A stretch of DNA of 64,000 bases, from assembly GCA_963210315.1 (NCBI GenBank), contig OY723257.1, positions 2,232,001 through 2,296,000 on the forward strand, given 5' to 3'. The position numbers and the translations under genes were made by a program. Shown in pieces: positions 33,056 through 43,880 of this stretch. Origin of the DNA: Rhynchopus euleeides (Eukaryota > Euglenozoa > Diplonemea > Diplonemida > Diplonemidae). Every line of letters begins with the position of its first letter. Position 1 is the first letter of the stretch. The notes beneath the pieces were generated by a model that searched no databases, was not told where the DNA came from, and saw nothing but the letters and a program-made list of their open reading frames with translations.

Positions 33056-34177
33056 CCATTGATATTCCTGGCTTGAAGCATGGAAACACATCCCCCCCCC
33101 CCCCCTCTCTCCGGCGTAACACCCCAACTACATTGCGAAGGGATTCTGCAGTTGACTCTGCACCTTTGATTTTTTCCACAAAAAGTACCCACCGACCCCG
33201 AGTTACCCCCAAGACGACGACACAAAGGAGCAACAATACAGGTCGCGGCAGTGCTCCCGCTAAGAAAAAAACCGGTCATATATGACTAAAAAAAAGGGGT
33301 CCGAAAAACGTGCCGGTCATATATGACCGGAGGGGGGGTCGGTCATATATGACCGGTCATATCTGACTGGTGGGTCCTGGGCAGGTGGGCCAGTCAGGTT
33401 TGTGGTGGGGGCGAAGCTCCCACTACAAACCTGACTGGCCACTGAAACAATACAGAGCTTTTGTGATACTTCAGGTGTTCTCGCGTAGCAGCTGCAGGAA
33501 AATATCGGAGATTACTGGACATCCACTGCAGCTGGCACCAGGCCTGGCATGCTCACAACCCATGTCGGAGGAACATCCCTCTTGTGGGAAGAGCTGCGAC
33601 TTCAAGATGCAGGTGAACCCACAAAAAGAGGCGGGGATGGGATGTGTTTGTTTGTGCGCACCTGTACGTGTATGGGTGTCCATACGTGCGCTGCCAACAG
33701 TCTTTTTTACCGTGACCTGAGCAGGTTATAGCAAACAAATGTTCACTACCGTGGCCTCCGGCGGCTAGGGGGCTCCGCCCCCCAGACCCCCTCCTGTGGA
33801 ATCTAGATTCGAAAGCCGCCCAGGAAGATGGAAGCAGCCTATCTCGCCCAAAATCTGTTGCCCTGCAGAACGAATGCTCACTACCGTGGCCTCCGGCGGC
33901 TGGGGGGCTCCGCCCCCCAGACCCCCCCTGTCGCCTGTCTCGCAAGTCCTTCTTGCGAGACTGGCCATTTCCCGCGTAGTCTCGGGCGCGCGAAGCGCGC
34001 CCGAGAAAAATTTTCACTGAACGGGAAGGGGGGGAAAAAAAAATCCAAAAATCCAAAAACAAAAATGACCGGCCCGTCGGCCTTAGCGGGAACACTGGGT
34101 CGCGGAAGAAAAAAAATGCTATATGATGCCATTGAGTGCCACACCAGAGATGCTACAATCCGAATCGACGCTTCTCT
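33056..34177 (+). pseudogene. exon interrupted by a hAT-like insertion
   Basis: An acceptor (CCCCCCTGTTGCACCAG) opens a frame (IDIPGLKHGNTSPPPP ...) that runs to 33248, where the hAT-like element begins. After the element and one target duplication, the frame continues without shift from 34106 (KKMLYDAIECHTRDATIRID) to a possible GTTAGT donor at 34178. A single exon was therefore split by the insertion, which would truncate the product unless the element is removed or spliced out. The product is basic and Ser/Thr-rich at first; unknown family. Confidence 0.6.
33249..34097. mobile_element. non-autonomous hAT-like element (copy 3)
   Basis: Ends CAGTGCTCCCGCTAAG and the inverse CTTAGCGGGAACACTG. 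Flanks GGTCGCGG at 33241-33248 and 34098-34105 are an exact 8-bp duplication. The interior has several CCGGTCATATATGACCGG palindromes (33270-33370), a long imperfect hairpin (33388-33440), two copies of the ~52-bp motif (33741-33796, 33873-33930) and a GAA-loop GC hairpin (33981-34005). No transposase frame. Confidence 0.95.
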
Positions 34178-34690
34178 GTTAGTTGCGGAAGCAAAAACTC
34201 CCCCGATCTCTTTTTTTCCTCTCTCTCCTCCTCCTCCTCCTCCCCCCCACTGATTGCATGGCAAGGGAATTGTGTTGCCTTCACTTTTACCCGGCAACCA
34301 TACCGACCCTTGACTGCAGAGTGAAGGGGAAAATGTTGGCTATGGACGCCCCTCTTTTATATTTCCCTCCGCCCCTCCCCCATCTCCTTCGCTACTATCC
34401 TACCCCCCCACACGCACTGCAACGAAAAGACACTTCCGAACAACATGTCCACACACCAGTATTGGTGTGTTGTTGGGGAATGAACCCAACACCCCCACCC
34501 CTTCTCCTCTCCCCTCCGTCATCATCGGAGGGGGGCCCTCCTCCCTCTATATCTCTCGATCTTCTCCTTATTAGTCATCGTCTCACATGCCCTCACACCG
34601 TGGAACAATCAATTGTTCATTCCACGTTATACCCCCCGGCCCCTTCTCACTGCCTACCATCCCCTAGTGCCCCCCCCCCCTTTGCCCCAG

Positions 34691-34801
34691 TTATCGGGAA
34701 GGAAAGACAGAGACAAAGAAATGGGAAAAGATGAAAAAAGGAAGTCATGTTCAAAAGAAGCACACAAAAAATACAAGAGTCTTCGAGACAAAGCGGCATA
34801 G
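34691..34801 (+). CDS. predicted terminal exon, lysine-rich C-terminus
   Basis: A strong acceptor (CCCCCCTTTGCCCCAG) is followed by 36 codons and TAG in phase 0. The peptide (LSGRKDRDKEMGKDEKRKSC ...) is very rich in Lys, Arg, Asp and Glu, as in nuclear or nucleolar tails. It may belong to the interrupted exon's gene upstream. Confidence 0.75.
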   Translation, partial: LSGRKDRDKEMGKDEKRKSCSKEAHKKYKSLRDKAA

Positions 34802-34918
34802 CCATCGTAATTGCACTACAACTGCACATGAAGAGGTGAAGAGGGGTATTTTTTTGGTAACCCGCTCGTGCGCACAAACAAAACCCGGACGTTGTAACGT
34901 TGTTTTTCTTTGTATCAG

Positions 34919-35321
34919 CCACCTTGCTCTGGTCCAGGTGTGTATGTGCACTGGACAAAACCACGTTGCCACGTATAAGGCTATGCCGTTACCCCTAGAG
35001 CTACACGTAATGTTTCGTGTTGTGTTGTGTTGTGTTGTTTTGTTTTGTGGATTCCTCTCTGTGGCATGATGTTCATGCTGGGACCGCAACAAATTGATAA
35101 CACGGTTTTTAACTCTCATCTGTTTACCCCCCCCCCCCCTTTTCTTTCTCACACCCTTTATTGCATTCCTTGAAGTCACACACGCTGTTGCCATTATTGC
35201 ATCCCCCCCCTCTCTCTGTATTGCTACGACCCATCTCATGCCGCCTTCTTTCAAAGAGCGACAGAATTATCTATTTTTGGGTCGCTACTCGTACCCCGCC
35301 GGGAGCACCATCCTGGCATAA
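34919..35321 (+). CDS. two candidate exons after the lysine-rich stop
   Basis: Exon 34919-35006 lies between GTTTTTCTTTGTATCAG and GTAATG and leaves phase 0 (HLALVQVCMCTGQNHVATYK). A second open segment follows CCGCCTTCTTTCAAAG (35256). In phase 0 it runs into the palindromic element, while another frame ends at 35321 (RQNYLFLGRYSYPAGSTILA). Confidence 0.45.
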
Positions 35322-35340
35322 ATCAAAAACCCAACAATCA

Positions 35341-36036
35341 ATCACGGTGGGATCTTGTAAATTATACATGTATACCTACAAGTATATACATGTATTATAC
35401 ATGTATAATACTTGCATGTCAACTATTATACATGTATAATACATGTATATGCCTGAAATATACATGTAAAATACATGTATATCAAGTAAAAATACATGTA
35501 TAATACTTGCATGTCAACTATTATACATGCATTTTTACTTGATATACATGTATTTTACATGTATATTTCAGGCATTTACATGTATTTTACATGTATAATA
35601 CTTGTCATGCAAGTATTATACATGTAAAATACTTGCATGACAAGTAAAATACATGTATAATACTTGCATGACAAGTAAAATACTTGCATGCAAGTAAAAT
35701 ACATGTATTTTACTTGCATGCAAGCATTTTACTTGTCATGCAAGTATTTTACATGTATAATACTTGCATGACAAGTATTATACATGTAAAATACATGTAA
35801 ATGCCTGAAATATACATGTAAAATACATGTATATCAAGTAAAAATGCATGTATAATAGTTGACATGCAAGTATTATACATGTATTTTTACTTGATATACA
35901 TGTATTTTACATGTATATTTCAGGCATATACATGTATTATACATGTATAATAGTTGACATGCAAGTATTATACATGTATAATACATGTATTATACTTGTA
36001 GTTATACATGTAAAATTTACAAGATCCCACCGTGAT
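35341..36036. mobile_element. 696-bp foldback element made of nested palindromes
   Basis: Outer arms ATCACGGTGGGATCTTGT and the exact inverse enclose a sequence built almost only from TACATGTA, TTGCATGCAAG, TTGACATGCAAG and GCCTGAAATATACATG. Each half is itself a set of inverted repeats, and the whole is a near-palindrome centred near 35690. There is no coding potential. The nearest known class is a foldback or MITE-like element. Confidence 0.9.
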
Positions 36037-36337
36037 AGAACGAACCCCCCCCCCCCCCCACCAAGAACAGAAAACTGCGAGGGATGACAGCCCCGCCGTG
36101 GCGCCGCAGCGCCTGACGCGGCCCGAAGTACTGGGGGCCGGGGGGGCAACCAACCGGCCCCCAATATAAGCGCCTCACAGAGGACTGAACCTCGCCTGTG
36201 TTGAGCCCTCTGAAGCGAGCCCGCTGAAGAGGGAAACCCCCACAACAAAGCAAGCAAAACAAAACTAAACAAAACAAAAACTGACAACACAGGTCGCACT
36301 AAAAAAAAAACTCGTCCCCGGCAGGAAGGGTGCCCAC

Positions 36338-36415
36338 ATGATCACCCGACCTCAAGGGCCTTCGCCTCAAACAAACGAACCAGTGCCCCTCTTTCGCAAT
36401 GAAACTTTCTTGGAG
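36338..36415 (+). CDS. possible first exon
   Basis: An ATG opens 26 codons in phase 0 to a GTGGGA donor (MITRPQGPSPQTNEPVPLFR). It precedes the model at 36756-37814, but phase does not match its first exon, so either an exon is missing or they are unrelated. Confidence 0.35.
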
Positions 36416-36755
36416 GTGGGACTGGCGTATTTTTGTGCATCCATCCTAAAGAAAAACACCCCCTCCCCCCCACCCTACACAGTCGTGATTATTTCTGTTC
36501 ACATGTTTACCCCCAACTTGTGAGTGCCCTTCTCTCTGTGCGCCGTGTTGTAAGTGTGACCCCTCCCTCCCCCCCTCCTCCTCCTCCCTCCCCCTGCAAA
36601 CTTTGATGAATGTGTGGTCCTCGCTTGGGCGCACTGACACATCGAGGACTGCATGGGGCGACGGGGGGTGTGTGCGTGTGGGGGGCGTGTTGGACCAGCC
36701 ACACTTTCGGAAGCTACTCGTAACTACACACAGTTTAGACTCTGATTTTGTTCAG

Positions 36756-37814
36756 ATCCCAGTGCGAGCTTAACACGCCGTGTCTGTCCGGACATGGCAA
36801 GCCAAATAAAGGATGATCTTTCTGTGATGCAGATCAAGGAAAGGGAATGGTGCGCTTGGCCGTCATACAGCAGCCTTTCACAGACTGCTGTCTGTCTGAT
36901 GGTCCAACTCGCCAACCCTCACCTTGCCTACGATCTTTCTGAAATACTCATACACACCACAGCATGGCCACTTTGCATTGGCCAGTCTCAGCAAACACAA
37001 GCCTGGCTTGAGTTTGCGGAGACAAACACAAACGCAGCGCACGCTGAGGGGTGCTGGGAGGGGATTTCACATTGTCGAAAGAAGGCCCTTCGTCCTACTG
37101 TCCCTGCAGAACAGCGCGTTTGCCCTGGTGGAGGTGAGGGCTGCACGCTGGCATGTTTTGGACGGAACGAAGGCCCCTCTCTCACGACAGCAAAGAGATA
37201 AACCGAAATGACGCCGATGGGGCCGTGCACAGGCCTCGGCATGCAGCAGATGCGGGGAGGTGCGGATGTGCCACTCTATCCTGGCACAGCCGCACCAGCC
37301 TGTCATCAGGCTGTCCTGCCCTTGCCATCCATGATACACTCCATACGGGCGGACGGTTTGCTCTGTTGTTGCCTTTTTTTTAGTCTGGCTGCCCACACGC
37401 CCTTGCTTTGCCATTCAGCAACAATGCGGGGCACGCACTTATTCTGTGAGGAGGTGACACGCAGCAGGAGGCATGCCCTATATCACAACCCACCCTGCAC
37501 CTTCGAGGCCTGCAAGGGTCGAGAGGACGGCGGAGGTAGCATTGGAGGTTCACTCCGGTGCGACCTACGCTATACAAAAAGATTGACGTGTGTGTGTGTG
37601 CAGGGGAGGGGTGGGGTTGGTTGTGTGGGGCAAGCCAATCTTGCTGCTCAAGTTCGATATCACGCGTGTTTTCCGGCATACTGCTCCTGTACGAGGCTTT
37701 GTCCGTTTTTCTTGCAGGCCTTATTTATTTTGCAAAGCCAGCGGAAAAAAAAGAAGCAACCCCTTGATCTCTGCCAACCCCCGCTCGGACCATCCGGATT
37801 TGAAACCCCGCTGA
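36756..37814 (+). CDS. five-exon gene, unknown product
   Basis: Exons: 36756-37133 (acceptor CTGATTTTGTTCAG, donor GTGAGG), 37196-37259 (donor GTGCGG), 37290-37355, 37384-37587 and 37718-37814 (acceptor CCGTTTTTCTTGCAG, TGA). Phases fit at every junction. Exon 1 is 126 codons and opens with an amphipathic stretch (MASQIKDDLSVMQIKEREWC); the last exon is basic. Introns 2 and 3 would be 30 and 28 nt. Intron 3 is needed because the unspliced frame hits TAG. No domain recognised. If the short introns are wrong, the first and last exons still stand on good splice sites. Confidence 0.65.
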
Positions 37815-37992
37815 GTTCTCTCTCGCCTCTACCTTAGAGTAGTTAGTCTTCACGTCTCCGCAGTGCGGCGGGGATGTGGCGCCTTTTGGCGCTCTTTACA
37901 TCACAAACGATACACCATCTTGCTTCTATTGTTCTTTTGTGCCTCTTTCTTGGAAAATCTCCAATACCATCGTCGTGACAATAAAAAAAATA

Positions 37993-38187
37993 CCTACCAC
38001 CCCCCGTGTATATGTCACCCCCCAAAAGGGGTGTGTTTATGTCACCCCCAGGCGGCCCTGGCGGGGGGTGACATACACTAACCTACCACCCCCCGTGTTT
38101 ATGTCACCCCCTAAAAGGTGTGTTCATGTCACCCCCCTCCCGATTTTTGCACCTGGGGGGGGTGACATATACACGGGGGGTGGTAGG
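37993..38187. mobile_element. TA-flanked MITE
   Basis: CCTACCACCCCCCGTGTATA and its inverse form long terminal repeats (about 31 bp, few mismatches) flanked by TA, as in Tc1/mariner-related MITEs. Internal units repeat the motif GTTTATGTCACCCCC. Confidence 0.85.
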
Positions 38188-38232
38188 TACAAAAAAAAAC
38201 TAAAACCACGAACAAATCAACACAAACCTCAG

Positions 38233-39059
38233 CTCTATGGGGTGTTGGGTCGCGCCAAGGCTGGTTGTTGCAACGGCCAAGCCTTTGGCTGCCCTGATAT
38301 GTCAACACACCAGCATTCCGATTCGTTTCTGCCGATTTTTTGGGTTTCGCGGGAAGAGGGGGGGTGTGGGGGAGGAACCAGCGGGTCTCCGATGACACCA
38401 CGGCACGCATCAAAGAAAAACTATGTCGTTGATACCGCTGCGTTGTGGCACGCTGCAGAGACCGCATCGTCAAGCTGTGTTCCTCGGCGCGTAATTCCAC
38501 TCTGCTGCAAACAAATAGGGATAAACATCCCCATTTTGCGTGCCGAAGTGTTACGTGAGGATCGCTTGTCCCTTACCCCCCTGCACCCCCCCTCTCTCCT
38601 CTCGCCCGGCTTTCTCGTCTTTGTTCCCTCTGCAACAAGCCGTGCAGAGGGCACGTCAGGTCAGGAACCCCTCCCTGCAGACTCTCTATCTCTCTGTTTT
38701 GCCCACCGGCATTCGTCGATCATCCCAGCCGTGTTTCTTTTTCTTCGCCTTTCTAAGCCAAAAAAAACAAATTGTCGAACATTGTGAGGTCAGTGCGGAG
38801 TTCTCTGATGTGACAGTGGCGACTGCCGATGGACCTGCCCAAAGTTCTCACAGCATCCAGTGCTGCGAAGGGCGAGCGTTTTCCTGAGGCGGCGCACCCA
38901 GCACTTGAAACATTTTCCGCCTCAGTGGGATATCGACAGACAACACCTTGTTCTCGGGAAAGGCGGTTTTCTTCTCCGACTGGCATGACGATTGTCATGC
39001 AAATGAACTGTGGTCATGATGTGGGTTTTGCCGTCTATACACTGTGCGCCATATCTTGT
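38233..39059 (+). CDS. three-exon gene segment, unknown product
   Basis: Exons: 38233-38490 (after ACACAAACCTCAG, donor GTAATT, 86 codons), 38681-38788 (after ACCCCTCCCTGCAG, donor GTCAGT, 36 codons), 38817-39059 (after TGATGTGACAG, donor GTGAGT, 81 codons). All are in phase 0. Exon 1 is Cys/Gly-rich and then polar (KKNYVVDTAALWHAAETASS). Exon 3 opens near MDLPKVLTASSAAKGERFPE. The second intron would be 28 nt and contains no in-frame stop, so retention is possible. Confidence 0.6.
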
Positions 39060-39585
39060 GTGAGTTTGCACGGCAGAGACAAGAGGCAACTGCAGAGACC
39101 ATGTGTGCGGGATGCATGGGGGGCCTGGGGGAGGGGGGGGTGGAGCTTGCTGACCATTCCATGCCACTCGCACCTTCGTGCAGCCTGGTGCATCAATTTC
39201 GTTATTCACCCTCCACATGCACACACTCCATTTTTGCTGCATTTTTTTTGAGATGGCGACTTTCGTATCCCTGGAACCCTGGGGTTTCTTGGTCAGGCTG
39301 CCTCCCCCCTCCCCCCTCCCCCCCTCTGCGCACACACACCCCGCCCTACCGGCATCCCCCATATTTCTTTTCGTGTTCATACCTGCACCGCAATGTGCAT
39401 GTGGGCGAGCTGTCCACAGGATCATTCTTCTCTTTTTCTGGTTGCCCTTTCTCCCCGTTTTCACCCCCCCCCCCCCCACACCCCAGCCCCCACCCGTATC
39501 GTTGATTCATCAGCGAAAAAACGAAACACAAAACGAATTGCGTAGAGTGTACGTGTGTGTATGTGTGTGTGACTTCATTTGCAAG

Positions 39586-40500
39586 GAAAACTCTCTATCT
39601 TTTTTGAAAACCAACGAAGCGGCTGTCGAAAAATTAATCAGCCCGCACCCTCTCACCCCCGGTGGGTGTTTATCCACTCTACGACCCACCACCCACCCCA
39701 CCCGCCTACCCACACGTTCTTTAGAGACCCCTCACCACAGCAGCTGCAGCTGTACTGGGCACCCTATTTATTATGACTGTTTCGGTTCAGTTTGTAAAGC
39801 CACCTTTTTGCTTAGTTTTTGATCACCCCGCAACCACCATTTTTTTTTGTTGCCCAACAGTAGACAATAGACGCATTCCGGCACACGCATCGAGTTTTAC
39901 GTATTTTATGTGGAATAGTCGCGCCGTGCTGGGAATGCCCTTATTTGATGTTGACACACGACCCTACCCTTCGGGTGACACTGCCTTGTGCCCCTGGATA
40001 ACGCGATGGGGCGATCGGGGGCTTGTTTCAATCTTAGGCCCACAGCAGGCATGCTTTATTGATTCGTTTTTCCATAGATGCCAGATTTCCTCGGTCCAAA
40101 CCCTCCGGAGTCTACTGCTGAGAGATTTTTTTGTCGTTTCCACCTTTGGCCTGCACTCTCTGTATGAGCCCCGTGTTGTTGTCTCTGCATTCCTTTGTAG
40201 GTTTGGCTGTCCGGCATTGGTTACGTTGTTCCATTTCTCCCTACCGTGGCGTCCTCTTCAGAGTTTCACAGAGGCGTCGCAGGCAGTCAGTATTGATTCT
40301 GCATCCTTGGTGCGTGTTGAAAGGGGGTTTCCTCACAGGTGGTTGCTGGTCTCTCATATCTCTAAAAAGTGTTCCCCCGAAAAAAAAAGTAGTCTGGATC
40401 TGTTCACCCACAGTTGCTGGACAGGGTGTCCGACATATAGCGAAAGGGTTTTGAATTTCGCTCTTTTTTTAAGAATACCCGTCTCTGTCTTCCGTCCCGA
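39586..40500 (+). CDS. multi-exon gene segment, unknown product
   Basis: Exon 39586-39661 (GTGACTTCATTTGCAAG; GTGGGT) reads ENSLSFLKTNEAAVEKLISP and joins in phase to an exon starting at 39861 (TTTTTTTTTGTTGCCCAACAG; DNRRIPAHASSFTYFMWNSR). From 39861 the frame is open to 40606. Good splice sites could also remove 40173-40200 (28 nt) and 40310-40338 (29 nt), which together preserve frame; the middle exon 40201-40309 would then read a different, Arg-rich frame. Which reading is used cannot be told. Confidence 0.55.
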
Positions 40501-41532
40501 GTGCCCCACACCCCCCCCCCCCCCTCTTCCCCAAACACAGACACACGTTTTTTTTCACGTTGCAGCGCCCTCCTCTCCTCTCCCCCAACACACACAAAAA
40601 AAATGAAATCAGCCGACGATCAGGTCAAAACATAATCCGTTCACATTTACTGGACGTCTCTTCTCCTCCCCCAATCCCCGTTCTCGACACCAATGTGTTC
40701 CAGAGGCAGCAAGCTGTTGCCACACCCCCCCCTCCCCCCGGGTATACACCTCACGGTTCACCGCTCTCCCAGAGAGAGAGCTTTTGTAGCTTCTTCCTGC
40801 CCACCCCCGCTCACCCCAGCCCTCCTCATGCAACCTCGCCCCGAATTGTCTCCTCTGCCGACATGGAATTCGGTTGCTTCTGCCTGAAGCAGCCTTCCCT
40901 CCGCCCCCCCCTCCTCCTCCTCCCCCCTCTTCCCCTGCATCCCCCGTCGCAAAGGAAACAGCCCACGGTGTGTATGGGTTGCGAAACGAGCCACCCCCCC
41001 CCCCCCCCGCTTCTCCTCTCACCCCGCCCTCACTCGTTCGTCTCTTCACCCCATTTGAATGCGACATGAGGCACAGTGTTTCCAGGTTGTCCTGTTGGTG
41101 TTATGACGAGGGATGGGGGAGTCAGCCCCATTCATGCGAAGTGGTGTGTACAGCGCTGCAGGGTGGATCACGGCGGTGACACCTGCAGATATATTGTTAC
41201 CCCCCACCCCCCACCAGCTAATCATTGAAATGTAAGCAGCGTTGGTTGCATAACCCCACCCCCCGAAAAGCCTTTGCGAAAGTCTCTGCGTGTTGCAGAG
41301 TGGTGTGTGCCTTTGTCTATGGGGGATTGGCACAAAAAATACCCCCATCCCCCCTCCCCGCGGGGGGGGGGGGGGTTGCGATATCACGGTCAAAAAATCG
41401 AAATCCAAATCGAATATTATTTCAACCCCTGCCCCCCCCCCCCCCCCGTGCCGAAACAGGAACCTAAAAAAGAAAGTGTACAATCAGTGCTGACGGCTTC
41501 CCAAATGTCAACGTGAAAAATCAGGCAAAAAA

Positions 41533-41635
41533 ATGCCACCGTGCGGTCAGAAGAACACCCGAAACAGCGCCCCCCACCCCCACCCCCCCACCTCTCTCTG
41601 TGAGGGCACGGTCAAAACATCGTTCAAAACCAAAA
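41533..41635 (+). mobile_element. 5'-truncated LINE 3' tail
   Basis: AATGCCACCGTGCGGTCAG, ACACCCGAAACAGCG, a C-rich middle, GGGCACGGTCAAAACATCGT and a TTCAAAA tail match 25543-25630 in order. Confidence 0.75.
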
Positions 41636-41641
41636 AGTTAA

Positions 41642-42775
41642 AACCCTGTGCCTGGAATTTTGTCCAAAAAATATCACGTTTTCGCACAAGGCAAAAAATG
41701 GTCAAAAAACCCGAAAATCGGGTTTGTAGGGTATATGTCCCCTGTCTGAAAATGCAAAATATGGCCCCGCAGGTGCCCCCAGAGTGATTTAAAATTGGAA
41801 AATCGACATTTTCCACCTACGGGAAATCCCCCAAAATAGGGGGTCCCCAGTCACGAACCCCAAAAAAATGTCCCGCGCGCCTCTAAGGCACTCTGGATTT
41901 TTATTATGTCATCCAGATGTCACATCTGGGTCCAGGAACACCGGTTTTTGGCCTCAGGAAGTCGAAAAATATGTGTGGAAATTTTTATTCCTGACCAGGA
42001 TCCCCTAAAAGCCCGATTTCCCCTGTTTACACATGGGGGATTTCTTGCAACGCCCGCTCGTGTGCTGAGTGTGTTATCCGCGACGTGGACGCGGTCGCCC
42101 TCTTCCTCCCAGAAGCCACTGATCTTCCTCATCCAACTTCACCTCTGGATGTACGCGGCACGTGCTTGGGTTGTCCTGTCGCAGTGCAGCAGAAGGTCCC
42201 CTGTGCACTGCTGCCCAAGCCATTTCGGCTGCACGGAATACGCCACGCAGAGTAACGTGGTATCGCGTGACCAGCTCGTGAGGCTTGTGCCCCGAATCGA
42301 ATCGATAGGCTGCGAGCTGCATTGCCTCGGTCAGTTGATGTCCTTGTGTGTGCATTTTTGTGCACAACAGTCCCTTGGGTATCTGCAGCGCAGGTGCCTG
42401 CACTGGACCAGGACTCCTGATTTGCCTCTGGCACTTGTGATCGGAACGGATGTGGCGACATGCCACGGTGCCCATGAATAGCCATGCCGGCACGAAAGTA
42501 CGTTCACGACGGTTGATTACCATTGCCGCACTCTGTCAGAACCAAGGGTCGCAGCTCACCTGAACGCCCACCAGGCCCCCCAACAGGGGGTGAAACCAAA
42601 GGGTCCCCCCTGGGGTTTTTAACCCAAAATTTTCGAATTCGACATGTCCCCGGGATTTCCACTATGTCGCAGATTTCGACCATTGGGTCAAGAAAACCTA
42701 AAAATCTAGGGGGGAGGTGCTGAAGGATTGCACTGAAAATTTTATCTAACTCGGTCAAAATTCCAGGCACAGGGT
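41642..42775. mobile_element. TTAA-flanked terminal-inverted-repeat element
   Basis: The left end AACCCTGTGCCTGGAATTTT and the right end, inverse of ACCCTGTGCCTGGAATTTT, are flanked by TTAA on both sides (41638-41641, 42776-42779). TTAA suggests a piggyBac-like mechanism. Frames of 118-191 codons occur on both strands inside (41906-42481 +; 42074-42523 -), but neither resembles a transposase I know, and neither is called a gene. Confidence 0.7.
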
Positions 42776-42781
42776 TTAAAA

Positions 42782-43352
42782 AAAATCAACAGTTTGGGAA
42801 GCACGGCATATCAGTTGAACATCTCCGGAGAAATGTCTCAATTCACTCCGGTCGGGAGCTGATCGTGATGGTAGCGACCGGTGGGACTGGCTGTGAACCG
42901 CCAGGTGGCACCATATGCGATACACCTCCCTGCCACCCTCATGATGAAAACAAGCAAAAAAAATGAACAAGCAAAACGGACAGACTGACAGACTGACAAA
43001 ATATATTCACTCCACCCATCCAGCTCTATGTATGATCAGCAACAGAAGAAAAGTTGCAAAAAAAAAAGAAACCAAAACAACAGCCCAACTCAGAAGAAAA
43101 CCACAAACTACATAGAACACTGCCCCTCCCAAAGTGCAAAAAAGGGAGGGGGGGTTGTGTTGTGTTATCGATGAGTACATCGACTACCTTCAAAGAAACT
43201 TAAAAAAACCGAATGATTCCAAAACCAAGACAACGGCTCTGCGATTGTGTTCAAATGTTCTGTGGCATGCCGTGGTATAGTTGGCGGGGGGGGGGGGGGT
43301 GTGAGGGCTGGAGGGGAGAGGGTTTTTATAATCGGATGGAGTCCTTTCTTAG
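42782..43352. other. A-rich stretch with one open segment
   Basis: The + strand frame after 42791 (FGKHGISVEHLRRNVSIHSG ...) is open for 57 codons to TGA at about 42964, but its acceptor has no pyrimidine tract because the TTAA element abuts it. The minus strand is open over the same bases. 42970-43200 is A-rich with nothing recognised. Confidence 0.3.
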
Positions 43353-43854
43353 AGTATCACCACCGGGCCTGGCTGGTCTGCCACACTCGCCAGGCTGAGG
43401 TCACTGCATGCCACATTATTTTTCATCTCCTTCTCATTCCCGAATGCATACTGCTCAAAACTAAGCCCCAGCTTCCCAGAAACCCGTTCTGACTCTTCTT
43501 CTCTTCTGCCGCTGATTATTTCACCTTTTTTCCCGACCCGATCCGCGGGAAGGACTGGCCCTTGCTCGCTCGCAGCGAGCACAATCCACAAAGCCGCAGG
43601 CATTGAAGACAACATAAGCGTGTCCGGAAGGATGTGATCCCTACCTGCATCGGCTTCATATGATTTTTCTTGCTTACTTCTTCTCTAAGCTTCATTCCGC
43701 AATCCGCCGCTATAGTATTCTTTCGAGAGGCGGGAAACGCGGAATGCACAAAACACACTCTCAAAAGTGTGCCAGGATCTGCGCAGATTCAACCACCCAA
43801 AATGTGGTCACACTACACACCCAAGGCAAAAAAAATCTCACCCTGCCTCTATGA
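43353..43854 (+). CDS. two candidate terminal exons
   Basis: 43353-43492 follows GAGTCCTTTCTTAG and reads YHHRAWLVCHTRQAE and on to TGA. 43690-43854 follows TTACTTCTTCTCTAAG and gives a basic 54-residue phase-0 end (LHSAIRRYSILSRGGKRGMH) to TGA. They end in separate stops and so belong to different transcripts or are alternatives. A minus-strand frame (43349-43615) overlaps the first. Confidence 0.5.
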
Positions 43855-43880
43855 TTTTCCACATTTCTTTTCTTTTATTC

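Noticed and set aside
35341..36036. Tyr/Met-rich frames in the TACATGTA region
   Set aside because: They are translations of the palindromic repeat.
38010..38170. Regularly spaced GTTTATGTCACCCCC units that could suggest a CRISPR-like array
   Set aside because: The repeats are inverted as well as direct and bounded by terminal inverted repeats with TA; the context is eukaryotic.
37876..38787. A 303-codon + frame
   Set aside because: Its first third runs through the TA-flanked MITE; only the part after the acceptor at 38232 is kept as an exon.
42074..42523. A 149-codon minus frame and a 191-codon + frame in the TTAA element
   Set aside because: Both strands are open over the same bases and neither shows a known catalytic motif.
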